A stretch of 64,000 nucleotides of DNA from Bradyrhizobium vignae (GTDB lineage: Bacteria; Pseudomonadota; Alphaproteobacteria; Rhizobiales; Xanthobacteraceae), in assembly GCF_004114425.1 (NCBI RefSeq), contig NZ_RDQF01000008.1, positions 62,001 to 126,000 of the forward strand, written 5' to 3'. Shown in pieces: positions 63,354-64,000 of this stretch; position 1 is the first letter of the stretch; every line of letters starts with the position of its first letter. The notes below the pieces were generated by a model. It was not told the origin of the DNA, did not search any database, and was given only the letters and a program-made list of their open reading frames with translations. The position numbers and the translations under genes are program-made.

Positions 63354-63456
63354 TGTCATTCCCCGCGAAAGGCGGGGAATCCAGTACGCCGCGGCGTCTC
63401 GGTTCCAGCCTCGCTGTCTCGGAATACTGGATCACCCGCCTTCGCGGGTGATGACA
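63354..63456. repeat. TGTCATTCCCCGCG palindromic repeat
   Basis: A 103-base element with inner palindrome CCCCGCGAAAGGCGGGG, a mirrored CCCGCCTTCGCGGG, arms TGTCAT and ATGACA, and inner CCAGTA / TACTGG. It lies between convergent pleD and the TetR gene and probably ends transcription from both sides. Confidence 0.8.
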
Positions 63457-63478
63457 CCGAATAGGGCGGTGGCAGTGA

Positions 63479-64000
63479 TCATTGTGGCGCGCGCTTGCGC
63501 CCCTTCACCTGCTTCACCGCATCGCCGCCCACATCCACCCCCGCATTCCGCAACAGCACCTTCGCAGCTTCCTTCGCGGCCCTTGCCATCGCGGGGTCAT
63601 CACGCACGAGGTCCTGCGCGATGGAGCCGTCGACCAGCAGCACGAGCTGCGTCGCGAGCGCCTCAGCGTCGCGAACGCCGAGCTCGGTCAACCGCTCGCG
63701 AAACCAGAGGCGGCGGCTTTCCTTGAAGGCGATGGCGATCTTCTTCACGGCGCGGTCGGCGGGGCCGAGCTCGGCGACCGCGTTGACGAACGGGCAGCCG
63801 CGAAAATCCTTGGCCGCAAAGCGCCGCTCCAGCGAATCGAAGGTGGCGAGGATCTGCTCGGCTGGCGGCTTGTCGGAAGGGCGTGCGCTTACGAAGCGGC
63901 GCTCGAGGTACGCCGCGATCAGGGCGTCCTTGGACGGGAAATGGTTGTAGAGCGTGCGCTTGGAGATGCCGATCTCGGCCGCGATGGTGTCGACGCCGAT
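63479..64000 (-). CDS. TetR family transcriptional regulator (partial, cut by right edge)
   Basis: On the minus strand an open frame runs off the window at 64000. The visible part begins inside the TetR helix-turn-helix (GVDTIAAEIGISKRTLYNHF, then PSKDALIAAYLERRF), followed by a ligand-binding domain with KDFRGCPFVNAVAEL. The stop is at 63479. At least 173 residues are present; about 20-30 N-terminal residues are missing. It may repress a gene beyond the right edge. Confidence 0.9.
   Translation of the reverse strand: MGVDTIAAEIGISKRTLYNHFPSKDALIAAYLERRFVSARPSDKPPAEQILATFDSLERRFAAKDFRGCPFVNAVAELGPADRAVKKIAIAFKESRRLWFRERLTELGVRDAEALATQLVLLVDGSIAQDLVRDDPAMARAAKEAAKVLLRNAGVDVGGDAVKQVKGRKRAPQ

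Overview
The window is high-GC DNA from an alphaproteobacterium in the order Hyphomicrobiales, most likely Bradyrhizobium or a close relative. The evidence is a coxMNOP-like caa3 oxidase cluster, a MipZ/DivK/PleD cell-cycle set, a phasin gene, an EipB (DUF1849) protein, DUF1489/DUF3572/DUF599 proteins, and several families of palindromic intergenic repeats of the type common in bradyrhizobia. No rRNA, tRNA, CRISPR array, transposase or phage gene was seen.

Region 1 (1-22.5 kb) looks like an accessory stress and respiration block. On the minus strand lies a tightly overlapped caa3-type cytochrome oxidase operon (a cytochrome c lipoprotein, then subunits II-cyt c, I, III and a small membrane subunit). 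It is followed by a CsbD/DUF305 pair and by an operon of zinc alcohol dehydrogenase, a small membrane protein and a GH13 glucosidase. A signalling cluster comes next: a lone receiver protein divergent from a CheB-type methylesterase that lacks a receiver but carries a Cys/His motif, then a CheB-CheR-PAS-HWE kinase coupled to a Crp-type regulator. A run of very small proteins follows, including a paralogous pair. The block ends with a flavoprotein, a thioredoxin-reductase-like protein, a CDF metal transporter and a 16-cysteine copper-binding protein. GGAAC-N16 promoter-like sites close to the sigma-EcfG consensus lie upstream of several of these genes, so parts of the block may belong to the general stress regulon.

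Region 2 (22.5-46.3 kb) is mostly core genome: two polysaccharide deacetylases, MgtE, an XRE regulator, an aldo/keto reductase, a TonB/TolA-like protein, GST, PanC, MipZ, an alpha/beta hydrolase, a membrane-anchored J protein, a D,D-carboxypeptidase with a SPOR domain, phasin, a TadG-like protein, and ClpS-ClpA. The phasin promoter carries two TGTGC-N3-GCAC dyads, and a third lies upstream of the alpha/beta hydrolase. They look like operators of one repressor, possibly PhaR.

Region 3 (46.3-64 kb) holds a PEGA lipoprotein, a DHA2-type MFS exporter, an aldo/keto reductase, a HAD phosphatase, a lytic transglycosylase, the AzlCD amino-acid exporter, TrmO, a HIT protein, a FemAB/GNAT-like protein, GDPD, two RidA-family proteins around EipB, an ACT-domain gene broken by a one-base deletion, DinB, DUF3572, the DivK-PleD operon, and a TetR regulator cut by the right edge. 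Most intergenic repeats lie here.

Functional assignments rest on motifs read by eye. No database search was possible.
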